The notes below the pieces were generated by a model. The model ran no database searches. It was given only the letters and a program-made list of their open reading frames with translations, and was not told where the DNA came from. A program made the position numbers and the translations under genes. Shown here piece after piece: positions 7,588-15,327 of a stretch of DNA of 37,140 nucleotides; position 1 is the first letter of the stretch; each line of letters begins with the position of its first letter. This DNA is from Euryarchaeota archaeon UBA103 (GTDB lineage: Archaea; Thermoplasmatota; Poseidoniia; Poseidoniales; Thalassarchaeaceae): positions 1 to 37,140 of the forward strand of contig DAYH01000011.1 in assembly GCA_002506825.1 (NCBI GenBank), given 5' to 3'.

Positions 7588-9003
7588 TCAATCAGCGTGT
7601 ATTTCCTTGACATCTAACCAGAGAACCTCACATTCTCTATCAATTACAGACATGACGGAGGGGACTGTTCTGCCTTCATCAGAGTGAACCAGTTCCTTGA
7701 CGTAGGTCCCAGCCTCACATCTCAGGGAGAATTGTATTTCTTGTTCCTCTACAATTACATTGGAGATAGAAACGATCTTTCTCTTGCGTGTTTTTGCCGC
7801 TCTCCTGTGTGAAACTCTTTTCGGTGTCTCTTGCTCCAAAATTACTCCCGAGAGCCCGTTGATAGCGTCAATTATTTGTCCTTCTGGTGGTGGATCTTCG
7901 ATTTTGAATCTGATAGTGTAAGATTTCTCAGAGCGTGTTTCTTTGACTCTGCTGACATCCTTCTTATGACACCATCTTAGTGAGTTTACTTTCACCTTTT
8001 CAGGACAGTTTGAGTTTATTTTGGACTCTAGTGAGATTGGGTCTTCGTCCCTAATTTTGGGATTCTTGATCTCCAGAACGAATGGTCTTCCAGAGCCCAG
8101 GCACCTGACGTCGATATCCTCCCTACCCATTCCATGGAATGATGTATCTGAAGCATCTAGACTATTTTTCACTGGCTCTCCGATGATGTCCTGGACTGAT
8201 TCTCTGTACTGGAGACCTGTGCCTTCGCAGCTTTCACAACCATCTCCTCTTCCTCTACAAGATCGACAGGGCCAGCGGGTTTGGGGGATTCCTCTGGCGA
8301 GCTTTTCATACCTCCCGTAGATGAATACTGGTCTAACATCAGTATCTACTCTGAGAGTCAATGCGTCCACTGTTACCATTACATCGGGATACTCTTTGAC
8401 AAACGCGATATCAGACATTTTTCTCAGCATTTCCGCTTGTATCGCTGTTGCAAAGGAGGTCTTCAGTGGCTTTGAACCACGTGCTCCGTGTTTCGTTCTT
8501 ATTGCATCTTCACTCTGAAGGAGGTCCTTTGGAATATGAATTCCTAATTGCATTGACCTGAATTTCGTACCTTCTAATGTCTCTATTATCCTTTCAGCGA
8601 TATTTCCAACATCATCGAATAGATTTTCACAGAGGGGACATAATTCGGGTATGTCAGATTCTGAAAGACTGGGGTCCCTTGAGAAAGCCTCCTTCCTGAG
8701 TAAAGCACCTCCCTCGAATCCAGAAGACTGAGTTCTCCTCCCCCCTATTCTATGCAGGCAGTGATCACATGCACCTATCTTGATTACATGGGCGATTCCC
8801 AGTGGGGCTGGACAAGGGGGAGCGTCCCAATCTATGGATTCTCCTTGGTTATAGAAATCATCACCATCGAACCACTCATCGTCGGCATCTTCTTCATTTC
8901 TTGGTTCGGTTTTTTCAACTGATTCTGCGGCACCGTAGTCGGCACTAGCGTAAAGGTGCCAATCATCTCCATCGGAGTTTTCTTCCAAGGTGTCTTCACT
9001 CAT
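7588..9003 (-). CDS. pus10: tRNA pseudouridine synthase Pus10
   Basis: Makes pseudouridine 54 and/or 55 in the T loop of archaeal tRNAs. The N-terminal part has an acidic lead of about 65 residues and CxxC pairs (CDHC, CPLC) for a zinc site within a THUMP-containing domain. A second pair of CxxC motifs follows further on (CRSC, CESC). The catalytic domain has GREDIDVRCLGSGRPFV, whose aspartate after GRE is the catalytic residue. The C-terminal SLRCEAGTYVKELVHSDEGR motif is also typical. GGTGAT stands before the ATG at 9003. At 471 residues it is longer than usual because of the acidic N-terminus, which looks disordered. It heads the leftward operon with L21e and Rpo4. Confidence 0.94.
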   Translation of the reverse strand: MSEDTLEENSDGDDWHLYASADYGAAESVEKTEPRNEEDADDEWFDGDDFYNQGESIDWDAPPCPAPLGIAHVIKIGACDHCLHRIGGRRTQSSGFEGGALLRKEAFSRDPSLSESDIPELCPLCENLFDDVGNIAERIIETLEGTKFRSMQLGIHIPKDLLQSEDAIRTKHGARGSKPLKTSFATAIQAEMLRKMSDIAFVKEYPDVMVTVDALTLRVDTDVRPVFIYGRYEKLARGIPQTRWPCRSCRGRGDGCESCEGTGLQYRESVQDIIGEPVKNSLDASDTSFHGMGREDIDVRCLGSGRPFVLEIKNPKIRDEDPISLESKINSNCPEKVKVNSLRWCHKKDVSRVKETRSEKSYTIRFKIEDPPPEGQIIDAINGLSGVILEQETPKRVSHRRAAKTRKRKIVSISNVIVEEQEIQFSLRCEAGTYVKELVHSDEGRTVPSVMSVIDRECEVLWLDVKEIHAD

Positions 9004-9089
9004 TAAATCACCAACGGGGGAGGGAGGGTATCCACATCCTCGTTATTATTCCGAAGCGTCGATGGGTTTTGACATCTTCGTATCAAGAA

Positions 9090-9413
9090 TCATGCTTTAC
9101 GACCCGATGATTCGGATACTTTTCTAAGATGGGAGAATGAATGAATGCCGCTTGAACACCCTGTCGGCCACTCGAATCTGATCGCATAGTTTCCTACTTG
9201 CTCTACCTTTGGTTTCACCAGCATCATTCTGGAGATTTCTTCCTCGAACTCTATCTTCATCTGTTCGTTAACCTGTCTCGGTTTGCATTTAGCACACTGG
9301 CAGTTCTTTCTAACTTCAACATAGTCGAGCTTGAACGACTTATCATCTGAGAATGACAGTATGCAATATGTATCCTTTCTATCGAGAGAGACTAATTTTG
9401 GTGATTTATCCAT
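9090..9413 (-). CDS. DUF971 domain protein
   Basis: A 107-residue stand-alone DUF971 protein (also called GBBH-like N-terminal domain). The motifs are the first strand pair (CILSFSDDKSFKLDY), the EVRKNCQCAKC block and the C-terminal VGNYAIRFEWPTGCSSGIHSF block. The usual metal ligands (three Cys plus a His in the GHSSGI motif) appear here as NCQCAKC, with GCSSGI replacing the histidine by cysteine. The domain is found fused to gamma-butyrobetaine hydroxylase or alone next to Fe-S and carotenoid genes. Its role is unknown. It is the last gene of the kinase-crtI-ABA4 operon, starting two bases after the previous stop. Confidence 0.8.
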   Translation of the reverse strand: MDKSPKLVSLDRKDTYCILSFSDDKSFKLDYVEVRKNCQCAKCKPRQVNEQMKIEFEEEISRMMLVKPKVEQVGNYAIRFEWPTGCSSGIHSFSHLRKVSESSGRKA

Positions 9414-9415
9414 AG

Positions 9416-9865
9416 CTAGTCTTCCAAGTGACTTGCCTCGTTCTGAGGATTGAGAATTGTATGCATTAGAAGTCCAACGGGCATTAGCATTACTCCGAAG
9501 AAGACTATTGCTCGGGTCTTACTAATCCCTATGTCATTCTCTATGGCTTTTCTCCACATCCACCGAGTAGCCATAATGTCACCTGCAACGAAGTGAGACC
9601 ATGCCAGAACGGTACCTGATTCGGTTCCCAGTATGTTCACCATAGTGTCTAGGAAGTCAACAGGATTTCCAGTTACTAGATCGATAAGTCCGGATGGTTC
9701 TAGAAGGGCAGTAATCATCCAAACTGCTAGCGGCCCGATGAAAAGAGCGTTTCCCTGCATCCAATTATTCGTTCTTTCCGATGTTGGCTCAGATAACATC
9801 AGAAGCCAGAATGGCCCGACCCAGATAGTGGGTATGATGAAGAGAACAGTATAGATGAGTTCTAT
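9416..9865 (-). CDS. ABA4-like (DUF4281) integral membrane protein
   Basis: A member of the ABA4/DUF4281 family, whose plant founder is needed to make neoxanthin from violaxanthin. The motif LAWSHFVAGDIMATRW (about residue 86 from the 9865 start) and the closing MPVGLLMHTIL helix match the family, and four membrane helices are seen. The first in-frame ATG, at 9799, would delete a well-formed first helix (IYTVLFIIPTIWVGPFWLL). The frame stays open upstream, where GGAGG lies seven bases before an ATA codon at 9865 (ATT at 9871 also exists). I take 9865 as start, giving 149 residues, the usual family length. It sits between crtI and DUF971, supporting a carotenoid role. Confidence 0.75.
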   Translation of the reverse strand: MELIYTVLFIIPTIWVGPFWLLMLSEPTSERTNNWMQGNALFIGPLAVWMITALLEPSGLIDLVTGNPVDFLDTMVNILGTESGTVLAWSHFVAGDIMATRWMWRKAIENDIGISKTRAIVFFGVMLMPVGLLMHTILNPQNEASHLED

Positions 9866-9890
9866 TGTAATTCCTCCATTTCTATTGTCT

Positions 9891-11450
9891 CTATGCGCTA
9901 TTCTTGGATATAGTCCGTGGCTTCTTCATATCCTCAAACCAAGTGTCGGTACCATTCCAGTCAGGTTCGACCCCCATGTCCGCACAAATCAACTTAGCGG
10001 AGATTCTCCCACTCTCCAGAATTGTTGGTAGTCCACTTCCTGGATGAGTTCCCCCTCCGACCAGATATAGATGGTCTAGTTCCTCAAATTTATTCTGCGG
10101 CCTTCTCCAAAGCATCTGATCTAGACCATGGGCGAGATTGAAAACAGCTCCCTTGTAAATATCACGAGCGGCCCAGTCATCCGGAGTTACTATCGTCTGA
10201 GAAACGATGTGATCTTTGATGCCCTCAAATCCAAGGTGTTCCATCTGTCTCAGAATTACGTCCATGTAATCATCCTTGATGTCTTCCCAGTCTATCCCCT
10301 CATGGGAGCTACTTGCCGGAACTAGCACATAGATGGTTGAGTGCCCTTCAGGGGCCATGGTAGAATCAGTAACACAGGCATTCTGGACGTAAACGGAGGG
10401 GTCGTCCCAAGTAACTCTGTTCTCGGTAACTTCTTTGAGGTTTTTCTGATAGTCCTTCGCAGCATAGATTTGATGATGCGGCGTATCGTATAATTTGTCA
10501 ATCCCCAAATAAAGCATGAATGTGGAACACGAGTAGGACTTCTCATCAAGCTTCTTATTCGACCACTTCTTCCTCAACTTGTCTGGGATAAGACCCTTCA
10601 TTCCTGTGGCGAAATCGGCATTCATTACGAATTTGTCAGCTGTGTAGGTTCCATTATCTGTTTTGGCCCCTATCACTTTCTTACCATCGAAAACAAACTC
10701 ATTTACTTGCTCATTAAGTATTATCTTGACTCCGAGTTCTCTGGCTATGTTTGCCATTTTCTGAGTGATGGTTCCTAATCCTCCTTCAACATGGAAAACT
10801 CCATGCTCGTACTCAAGATACGCCAAGATGGTGAAGAGACTGGGTGCTTGGAATGGACTCATTCCGAGATACTTGGTCTGGAACGACATGGCCAACTGCA
10901 TCCTCTCGTCAGAGAAAACCTTGGAGAGGTCTGAGGAGACACTTCTCCACGGCCTCAAGATCTTAGCTACTCTCAAAGCCCTTCTACTCAGAAGATCCGT
11001 TGGGCCCCTCCATGGAGTATTGAGGCAGTTCTTTGAAAGCTTCAGCTTTGTCCTATTATCTTCTATGTATTTCCTGAATCCATTTGCGTTGTCTTCACCA
11101 CAAAGTTCTCTGATTTGAGAAACCATGTCTTCCAAGTCAGTATTGGCATTTATGCTTCCTCCGGCCCCGAAAACCAACCTGTAATTTGGATTTAATTCGA
11201 TTAGGCCTAGTTCTTCCCTAGCATCCAGTCCAAGGGCTTCGAAGATTTCCTCTGCGATCTCTGGATAGTGGAAGAAAGTAGGTCCATTGTCGTACTTGAA
11301 ACCATCTTTTTCGAATACCCTTGTCCTGCCTCCGACGTCATCTGATTTCTCAAGTATTGTTACATTGATTCCAGCCTTCGCTAGTAGCATCGAGCATGCT
11401 AATCCACCTGGTCCCGCGCCAACAACTACCACATCACTATGCCCTGCCAT
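9891..11450 (-). CDS. crtI: CrtI-type carotenoid desaturase/isomerase (phytoene desaturase family)
   Basis: A 519-residue FAD enzyme of the CrtI family, which desaturates phytoene or related carotenoids. The N-terminus holds the dinucleotide-binding fingerprint VVVVGAGPGGLA with the ribose-binding Glu near residue 34 (ILEKSDDVGGR). The C-terminus has the family's FAD-contact motif HLYLVGGGTHPGSGLPTILESG. The whole is soluble or membrane-associated with no clear transmembrane helix. GGAGTGAT precedes the ATG at 11450, and the TGA in it is the stop of the upstream kinase gene, so the pair is coupled. Exact substrate (phytoene, zeta-carotene or a C50 intermediate) cannot be told. No phytoene synthase or lycopene cyclase is in the window. 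Confidence 0.88.
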   Translation of the reverse strand: MAGHSDVVVVGAGPGGLACSMLLAKAGINVTILEKSDDVGGRTRVFEKDGFKYDNGPTFFHYPEIAEEIFEALGLDAREELGLIELNPNYRLVFGAGGSINANTDLEDMVSQIRELCGEDNANGFRKYIEDNRTKLKLSKNCLNTPWRGPTDLLSRRALRVAKILRPWRSVSSDLSKVFSDERMQLAMSFQTKYLGMSPFQAPSLFTILAYLEYEHGVFHVEGGLGTITQKMANIARELGVKIILNEQVNEFVFDGKKVIGAKTDNGTYTADKFVMNADFATGMKGLIPDKLRKKWSNKKLDEKSYSCSTFMLYLGIDKLYDTPHHQIYAAKDYQKNLKEVTENRVTWDDPSVYVQNACVTDSTMAPEGHSTIYVLVPASSSHEGIDWEDIKDDYMDVILRQMEHLGFEGIKDHIVSQTIVTPDDWAARDIYKGAVFNLAHGLDQMLWRRPQNKFEELDHLYLVGGGTHPGSGLPTILESGRISAKLICADMGVEPDWNGTDTWFEDMKKPRTISKNSA

Positions 11451-11454
11451 TTTA

Positions 11455-12675
11455 TCACTCCAAATCTAAGCCGGATTTGAACTCATCCAATGAAGCTCTC
11501 ATCTCGGAAATCAATTTTACATCAGGATAAGTTCTGATTACCAGACCATCCATGTACATCAGTGAACGGATTATGGGGAATCCCTCTTCACCATAGTCTG
11601 CTCCAGCATTCTCAACGGCAGACCTTACAGTTTTCATCATAACCTCTGTCAGACTCTGTTGGCCGACACTCAAATTTTCGAAGTCCCTGTAGATCAAATG
11701 CATGTCTTGCTTGAACTTCTCAACATCATCTGACCTAGGCCTCCTCTCTGCTAATGAGATCAGAGATTCGAATGCCAAGTCTTTATCATCTTCAGAAAGA
11801 TGATAGAAGAAGTTGAAGAGAGATCTACTGACCTTTCTCGGGGCCTCACAAATTGCCCCATTATCAATGAATACGAAGTTCCCCTCGGTGTCTAGAATAC
11901 AGTTACCGGGATGAAGATCACCATGAAAAGTCCCTATTCCAAACATGAATGCACCATGAATTCTGAATAGCTCTAGTAAGTCGCTCCATTCTAGATTAGA
12001 GCTCTCAATTCCTTGTTCCAAGGTTTGTCCATTTATTAGTTCAGAAACTAGAACGTGCCTGTTGGAAAGATCCGGGTAATATTTTGGGAACCTCAGTCTT
12101 GGCATGGGGAAATCATTTGACAAATCATCTTTTATTGTCTCAAGTCTAGAAGCTCCATTTATTTCGTTACGGAGATCGAGTTCTCGGAGAGTATAATCTT
12201 CAACATGCTCCAAGAGAGCAATTGGATTACCAACCTTCCTTAGTTTGGGCGAGATTAACATCGCTACTTTGAGCCATCTACTCATCCGCCTAACATCTCT
12301 CTTGAACTTCTTTTCATGGCTTCCTTTGATTATCTTCACCACTACGTCTTCGCCAGACTTTAATCTGGCTCTGTGAACCTGCCCCACTGAAGCAGCGGCT
12401 AGTGGCTCTACGTCAAACCATGAAAACGCGTCATGATATGCGTCTGGGGCCTTTTCTTTCAGTATCCTGAACACGTCTTCTGTAGGTATAGTAGAGGCAC
12501 TACTGTAAAGGGTCTGGAGTTGCTTGCACTTCTCTAAACTGATTATATCGGGCCTAAGTGCGAATATCTGGGCGAGCTTCACAGCAAGCAGCCCCTGTCT
12601 CTCAATCCACTTCAGATTAGCAGGAGATTTCCTGGTAACCTGCCTCATGAAGAGCATGAAATTCAATAGACGCAC
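11455..12675 (-). CDS. ABC1/AarF/UbiB-family atypical kinase
   Basis: A 406-residue member of the UbiB/ABC1K family (protein-kinase-like fold, membrane lipid and quinone biology). The N-terminal signature, usually KxGQ, reads KLAQ here (residues 33-36), with Gly replaced by Ala. The Ala-rich nucleotide loop PLAAASVGQVHRA lies at 91-103 and the ATP-binding lysine at 114 (VVVKII). The catalytic loop reads FHGDLHPGNC and the metal loop FIDNG. The GTG at 12675 is 25 bases below a TATA-like element, consistent with a leaderless transcript; ATG at 12657 is the alternative. It heads the operon with crtI. Plant ABC1 kinases act in plastoglobules on carotenoids and prenyl lipids, a suggestive parallel. 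Confidence 0.85.
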   Translation of the reverse strand: MRLLNFMLFMRQVTRKSPANLKWIERQGLLAVKLAQIFALRPDIISLEKCKQLQTLYSSASTIPTEDVFRILKEKAPDAYHDAFSWFDVEPLAAASVGQVHRARLKSGEDVVVKIIKGSHEKKFKRDVRRMSRWLKVAMLISPKLRKVGNPIALLEHVEDYTLRELDLRNEINGASRLETIKDDLSNDFPMPRLRFPKYYPDLSNRHVLVSELINGQTLEQGIESSNLEWSDLLELFRIHGAFMFGIGTFHGDLHPGNCILDTEGNFVFIDNGAICEAPRKVSRSLFNFFYHLSEDDKDLAFESLISLAERRPRSDDVEKFKQDMHLIYRDFENLSVGQQSLTEVMMKTVRSAVENAGADYGEEGFPIIRSLMYMDGLVIRTYPDVKLISEMRASLDEFKSGLDLE

Positions 12676-12695
12676 GATTAGAGGCAGGGAGGTAT

Positions 12696-12704
12696 GAATA
12701 TAAT
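12696..12704 (-). promoter_or_regulatory. Candidate TATA box of the UbiB-crtI-ABA4-DUF971 operon
   Basis: Read on the minus strand, ATTATATTC lies 25 bases before the GTG at 12675. This spacing places the transcription start at the start codon itself, so the mRNA is probably leaderless. A GGAGGTA-like segment nearby lies on the other strand and is not a ribosome site for this gene. Confidence 0.5.
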
Positions 12705-12725
12705 GTGATGTATGTATTCCGATGA

Positions 12726-14084
12726 CTAACTGTTGAAGTTAATCTCATATTTTACGGAGTTTTCAGAGTTTTCAATGGTGGTTCTCGTAATCTCCACGGT
12801 TGGGTCATCTGAGTATCTTGAAAGTAGGGCTCCCTCTATTATGCCATCATCTAGGGATTGGATAGGCAGACTACCGGGCTTCACGGATGGATGGTCGACT
12901 AAGATATGGAATTGAGGATCTATGTCATAGCTGAGCTGCCCTAGGCCAGCATATTCCCACCAATCCATCATTTCGCTGAGGAACTCTATATTTCCATCGA
13001 TATTCCTGAGAGAAAATGATAGCTCTTGGCCTACCCTATTTCCCACTTGTCTGAGGAGATGTCGCACATCGATTCCAAATGCTGATAGTGCCTCTATGCC
13101 ACCAGATTCTAGATTTCTCCTAGCATCACTTATCTCCAAACCAGAAGCTAGGAAGGCATCAGGATTGAATGGTGTATCACCTTCTGGAATATCATCAGAT
13201 ATCTGGAGGACTTCTCTGATCTTCTCGAGGAATGATCCGCTGTCTATAGTAAGCTTGAGTGGGTCTACAATTCTCTCCTCGGTGAATCTTTTGGAGGCCA
13301 CCTCGTAAGGTATTGCCTCCTCCCAAATTGTATCTAGAAGGTTTTTCTGAGATTCTGCGAAAGACTCTGATTCAACTGTCAGAGCGGCATCGTTCTTGCC
13401 TCTCCCAACAGGGTTTTCCTCCATGCTAAGGTACTGAACGACCTCAAAGTCGTCTACCAGTGCGCCCTGAGCATCTAAGTCATCAGAGTGACGAGTTTCT
13501 ATGGATTCATGCAGATCATTGTAGAATCTAATAGTTCTTCTTTCAAGCTGTGAAAGAACCCTAACTTTGACTCCTCGTGATGCTGCTTCGTTTACGGCCT
13601 GTAATGCACTGCTTCTGCACAAATGAAGGATGCCAAATTTACCAAGTGTCAGGACGATCTCATCCTGAGAAGATTCTGCCATCTTTTCAATTCTCTTCAT
13701 GATGTGAACTCTCTCCTTCAGAACAGCAAACTTAGGCTCGTCGTCAGGAGAGTTTTTCTCCACTGGAGAGGAGTACTTTGATCCGCTCTGTATGTCCTCA
13801 AGACCTTGTTCTATTCTCTTAAGTTGCTCTTTCCTTATCTCGATTAGATGAGTGACAGCACTGTCAAGGGGCGGGCTAGAGAACCTCATTGGCCTGTCTG
13901 CGGTTGTTGTGACGAGTCCTATCCTCTGCAGTCTCTCTAGAGAATTGTAAGCATCTAGCCTGGTGGTGTCAAGCTCTTTAGCCAGCTCGCTGGCCTTTAT
14001 GTTAGACTTTCTTGACAATACTGTAAGTGCGTTTATCTCCCTCTCGGAGAGTCCGGCATCTGTGAGAATCTGGTTCCAAGTCAG
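12726..14084 (-). CDS. TrmB-like transcriptional regulator
   Basis: A TrmB-family regulator: an N-terminal winged helix (with LSEREINALTVLSRKSNI... ELAKELDTTRLDAYNSLERL) followed by a PLD-like domain around residues 120-200 (EIVLTLGKFGILHLCR, EAASRGVKVRVL). The C-terminal 200 residues are typical of large TrmB members that bind a ligand. The first half of the winged helix lies upstream of TTG 14018 in an open frame. The frame begins at a CTG at 14084 that overlaps the peroxiredoxin TGA as CTGA, giving 452 residues. No ATG, GTG or other TTG lies between. Cotranscribed with the peroxiredoxin gene, so a role in stress or light control of the neighbouring genes is plausible but unproven. Confidence 0.8.
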   Translation of the reverse strand: MTWNQILTDAGLSEREINALTVLSRKSNIKASELAKELDTTRLDAYNSLERLQRIGLVTTTADRPMRFSSPPLDSAVTHLIEIRKEQLKRIEQGLEDIQSGSKYSSPVEKNSPDDEPKFAVLKERVHIMKRIEKMAESSQDEIVLTLGKFGILHLCRSSALQAVNEAASRGVKVRVLSQLERRTIRFYNDLHESIETRHSDDLDAQGALVDDFEVVQYLSMEENPVGRGKNDAALTVESESFAESQKNLLDTIWEEAIPYEVASKRFTEERIVDPLKLTIDSGSFLEKIREVLQISDDIPEGDTPFNPDAFLASGLEISDARRNLESGGIEALSAFGIDVRHLLRQVGNRVGQELSFSLRNIDGNIEFLSEMMDWWEYAGLGQLSYDIDPQFHILVDHPSVKPGSLPIQSLDDGIIEGALLSRYSDDPTVEITRTTIENSENSVKYEINFNS

Positions 14085-14557
14085 GAGAATCTTCCCCCAT
14101 CTGTGATCTTGCTTAATGAGTCGAGAATCTTAGCAACGTGCCTTCTGGGCCTGAAGAGCCAGTCATACACATGGTGAATTGTATTGTCAGGGCCAATTAC
14201 AAACGAAGATTTTGCTGGGAAAGTTCCTAAGTGGACTGGAACTTTGAACATATCAGCGACTTTCCTATCACTGTCCGATAGAAGGATGAAGGGAAGTTCT
14301 AGTTCTTGCTTGAATTCCCTATGTTGCTTGACCGAGTCTTGACTAATTCCTATTATCTCAACCGATGGCTCTAGCGAGCGAAACAAATCATACTGTTGCT
14401 TGAATGTCAGACACCCTCTCTTACAGGTAGGGGAACCTGCCTTGGCATAGAAAAACACCACCTTCCAAGACCCGTCTAGGTCACTGAAGTTGAATTGTTC
14501 ACCCTCGCTGGTCTGTAAAGAGAAGTCTGGTGCTTTCTGGCCTATCATTGATGACAT
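14081..14557 (-). CDS. Peroxiredoxin, BCP/PrxQ-like
   Basis: A 158-residue thiol peroxidase of the AhpC-TSA/BCP group, reducing peroxides through a cysteine. The peroxidatic cysteine lies in the loop after VVFFYAKAGSPT (Cys45), and a second cysteine four residues later (Cys49 in CKRGC) is at the PrxQ resolving position. GISQDSVKQHREFKQ, FILLSDSDRKVADMF and a PAKSSFVIGPDN block complete the fold. GGAGGAAT precedes the ATG at 14557. The gene ends in TGA that overlaps the CTG start of the TrmB-like regulator. Cytosolic and consistent with detoxifying peroxides formed under light. Confidence 0.9.
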   Translation of the reverse strand: MSSMIGQKAPDFSLQTSEGEQFNFSDLDGSWKVVFFYAKAGSPTCKRGCLTFKQQYDLFRSLEPSVEIIGISQDSVKQHREFKQELELPFILLSDSDRKVADMFKVPVHLGTFPAKSSFVIGPDNTIHHVYDWLFRPRRHVAKILDSLSKITDGGRFS

Positions 14558-14588
14558 TTACTATTCCTCCAGTGGTACGAACGGTTTC

Positions 14589-15203
14589 CTATATGTCAAG
14601 TATGTGGCCCATTCTCTTACCCTTCGTGGATAGATATTGTATGTTCTCTAGTGATACTCCAGAGATGTGTTCGATTCTCTTCTCGATATGAATGCCGTTA
14701 TTCCTAAGACCTTGAATCTTGAGAGGGTTGTTGGTCATTAATCGTACTCTTTTCACTCCTGCTTCTTTGAGCATCCTGGCCGCTATACCATATTCTCTAG
14801 CATCCGCAGGAAGGCCTAATGCTAGATTTGCGTCGAGAGTATCATACCCAATGTCCTGGAGTGCGTACGCTTGAATCTTTGAGTGTAGACCTATACCCCT
14901 TCCTTCCTGCCTAAGGTAAACTATTGCCCCACACCCTTCTTCCTGAATTTTGGTCATAGCCGCTTGCAACTGTGGACCACAATCGCATTTCATCGATCCG
15001 AATGCATCTCCGGTCAAACACTCTGAATGTATTCTAACTAGAGGGGCTTCTCCAGACGATATATCGCCTGTGTAAAGTAATGCATGCTCCTTCCCACTGG
15101 AATCGGGAGTTATTCTAACTCTGAAGTTCCCAAACTCCGTAGGGAGGTACGCATCTGCTTCAATTTCTATTGGTTCAGCATCTTTTCTGACTTGGATTGT
15201 CAT
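14589..15203 (-). CDS. ribA: GTP cyclohydrolase II
   Basis: Hydrolyses GTP to 2,5-diamino-6-ribosylamino-4(3H)-pyrimidinone 5'-phosphate, the first committed step of riboflavin synthesis. The zinc cysteines are in RIHSECLTGDAFGSMKCDCG (spacing 11 and 1). The substrate-binding block IVYLRQEGRGIGL and the catalytic stretch ADAREYG are present, and MTNNPLKIQG ends the core. It is a stand-alone RibA domain of 204 residues without the RibB half. ATG at 15203 is preceded by an AAGG. Divergent from the photolyase, so a shared regulatory region may tie flavin supply to the FAD enzyme. Archaea often use GTP cyclohydrolase III, so the bacterial-type enzyme is notable. Confidence 0.93.
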   Translation of the reverse strand: MTIQVRKDAEPIEIEADAYLPTEFGNFRVRITPDSSGKEHALLYTGDISSGEAPLVRIHSECLTGDAFGSMKCDCGPQLQAAMTKIQEEGCGAIVYLRQEGRGIGLHSKIQAYALQDIGYDTLDANLALGLPADAREYGIAARMLKEAGVKRVRLMTNNPLKIQGLRNNGIHIEKRIEHISGVSLENIQYLSTKGKRMGHILDI

Positions 15204-15235
15204 AAGCCTTGGTAATCACGTCAGGTTATGAATGA

Positions 15236-15265
15236 GTGTTTGAAATCGAATAGGAAAGAAAACAC
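15236..15265. repeat. Inverted repeat between ribA and photolyase genes
   Basis: GTGTTT at 15236-15241 and its reverse complement AAACAC at 15260-15265 are separated by 18 bases and end four bases before the photolyase TATA box. The position suits an operator or activator site, but a six-base match could occur by chance. Confidence 0.35.
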
Positions 15266-15268
15266 CGC

Positions 15269-15276
15269 CTTATATG
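15269..15276 (+). promoter_or_regulatory. Candidate TATA box of the photolyase operon
   Basis: CTTATATG fits an archaeal TATA box. A transcription start about 25 bases on (around 15298) would leave the ATG at 15274 untranscribed. This promoter location is a main reason for choosing a later start for the photolyase gene. Confidence 0.55.
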
Positions 15277-15327
15277 TTTGAGAAGATAAAAAGTATCGTG
15301 ATTGGTGTTACGGGAGGGATAGTTAGC

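Noticed and set aside
10765..11118. 117-codon plus-strand frame opposite crtI
   Set aside because: Fully inside crtI on the other strand, no recognisable protein features.
15274..15327. Photolyase start at ATG 15274
   Set aside because: The ATG lies in the likely TATA box and the extra residues do not match class II photolyases.
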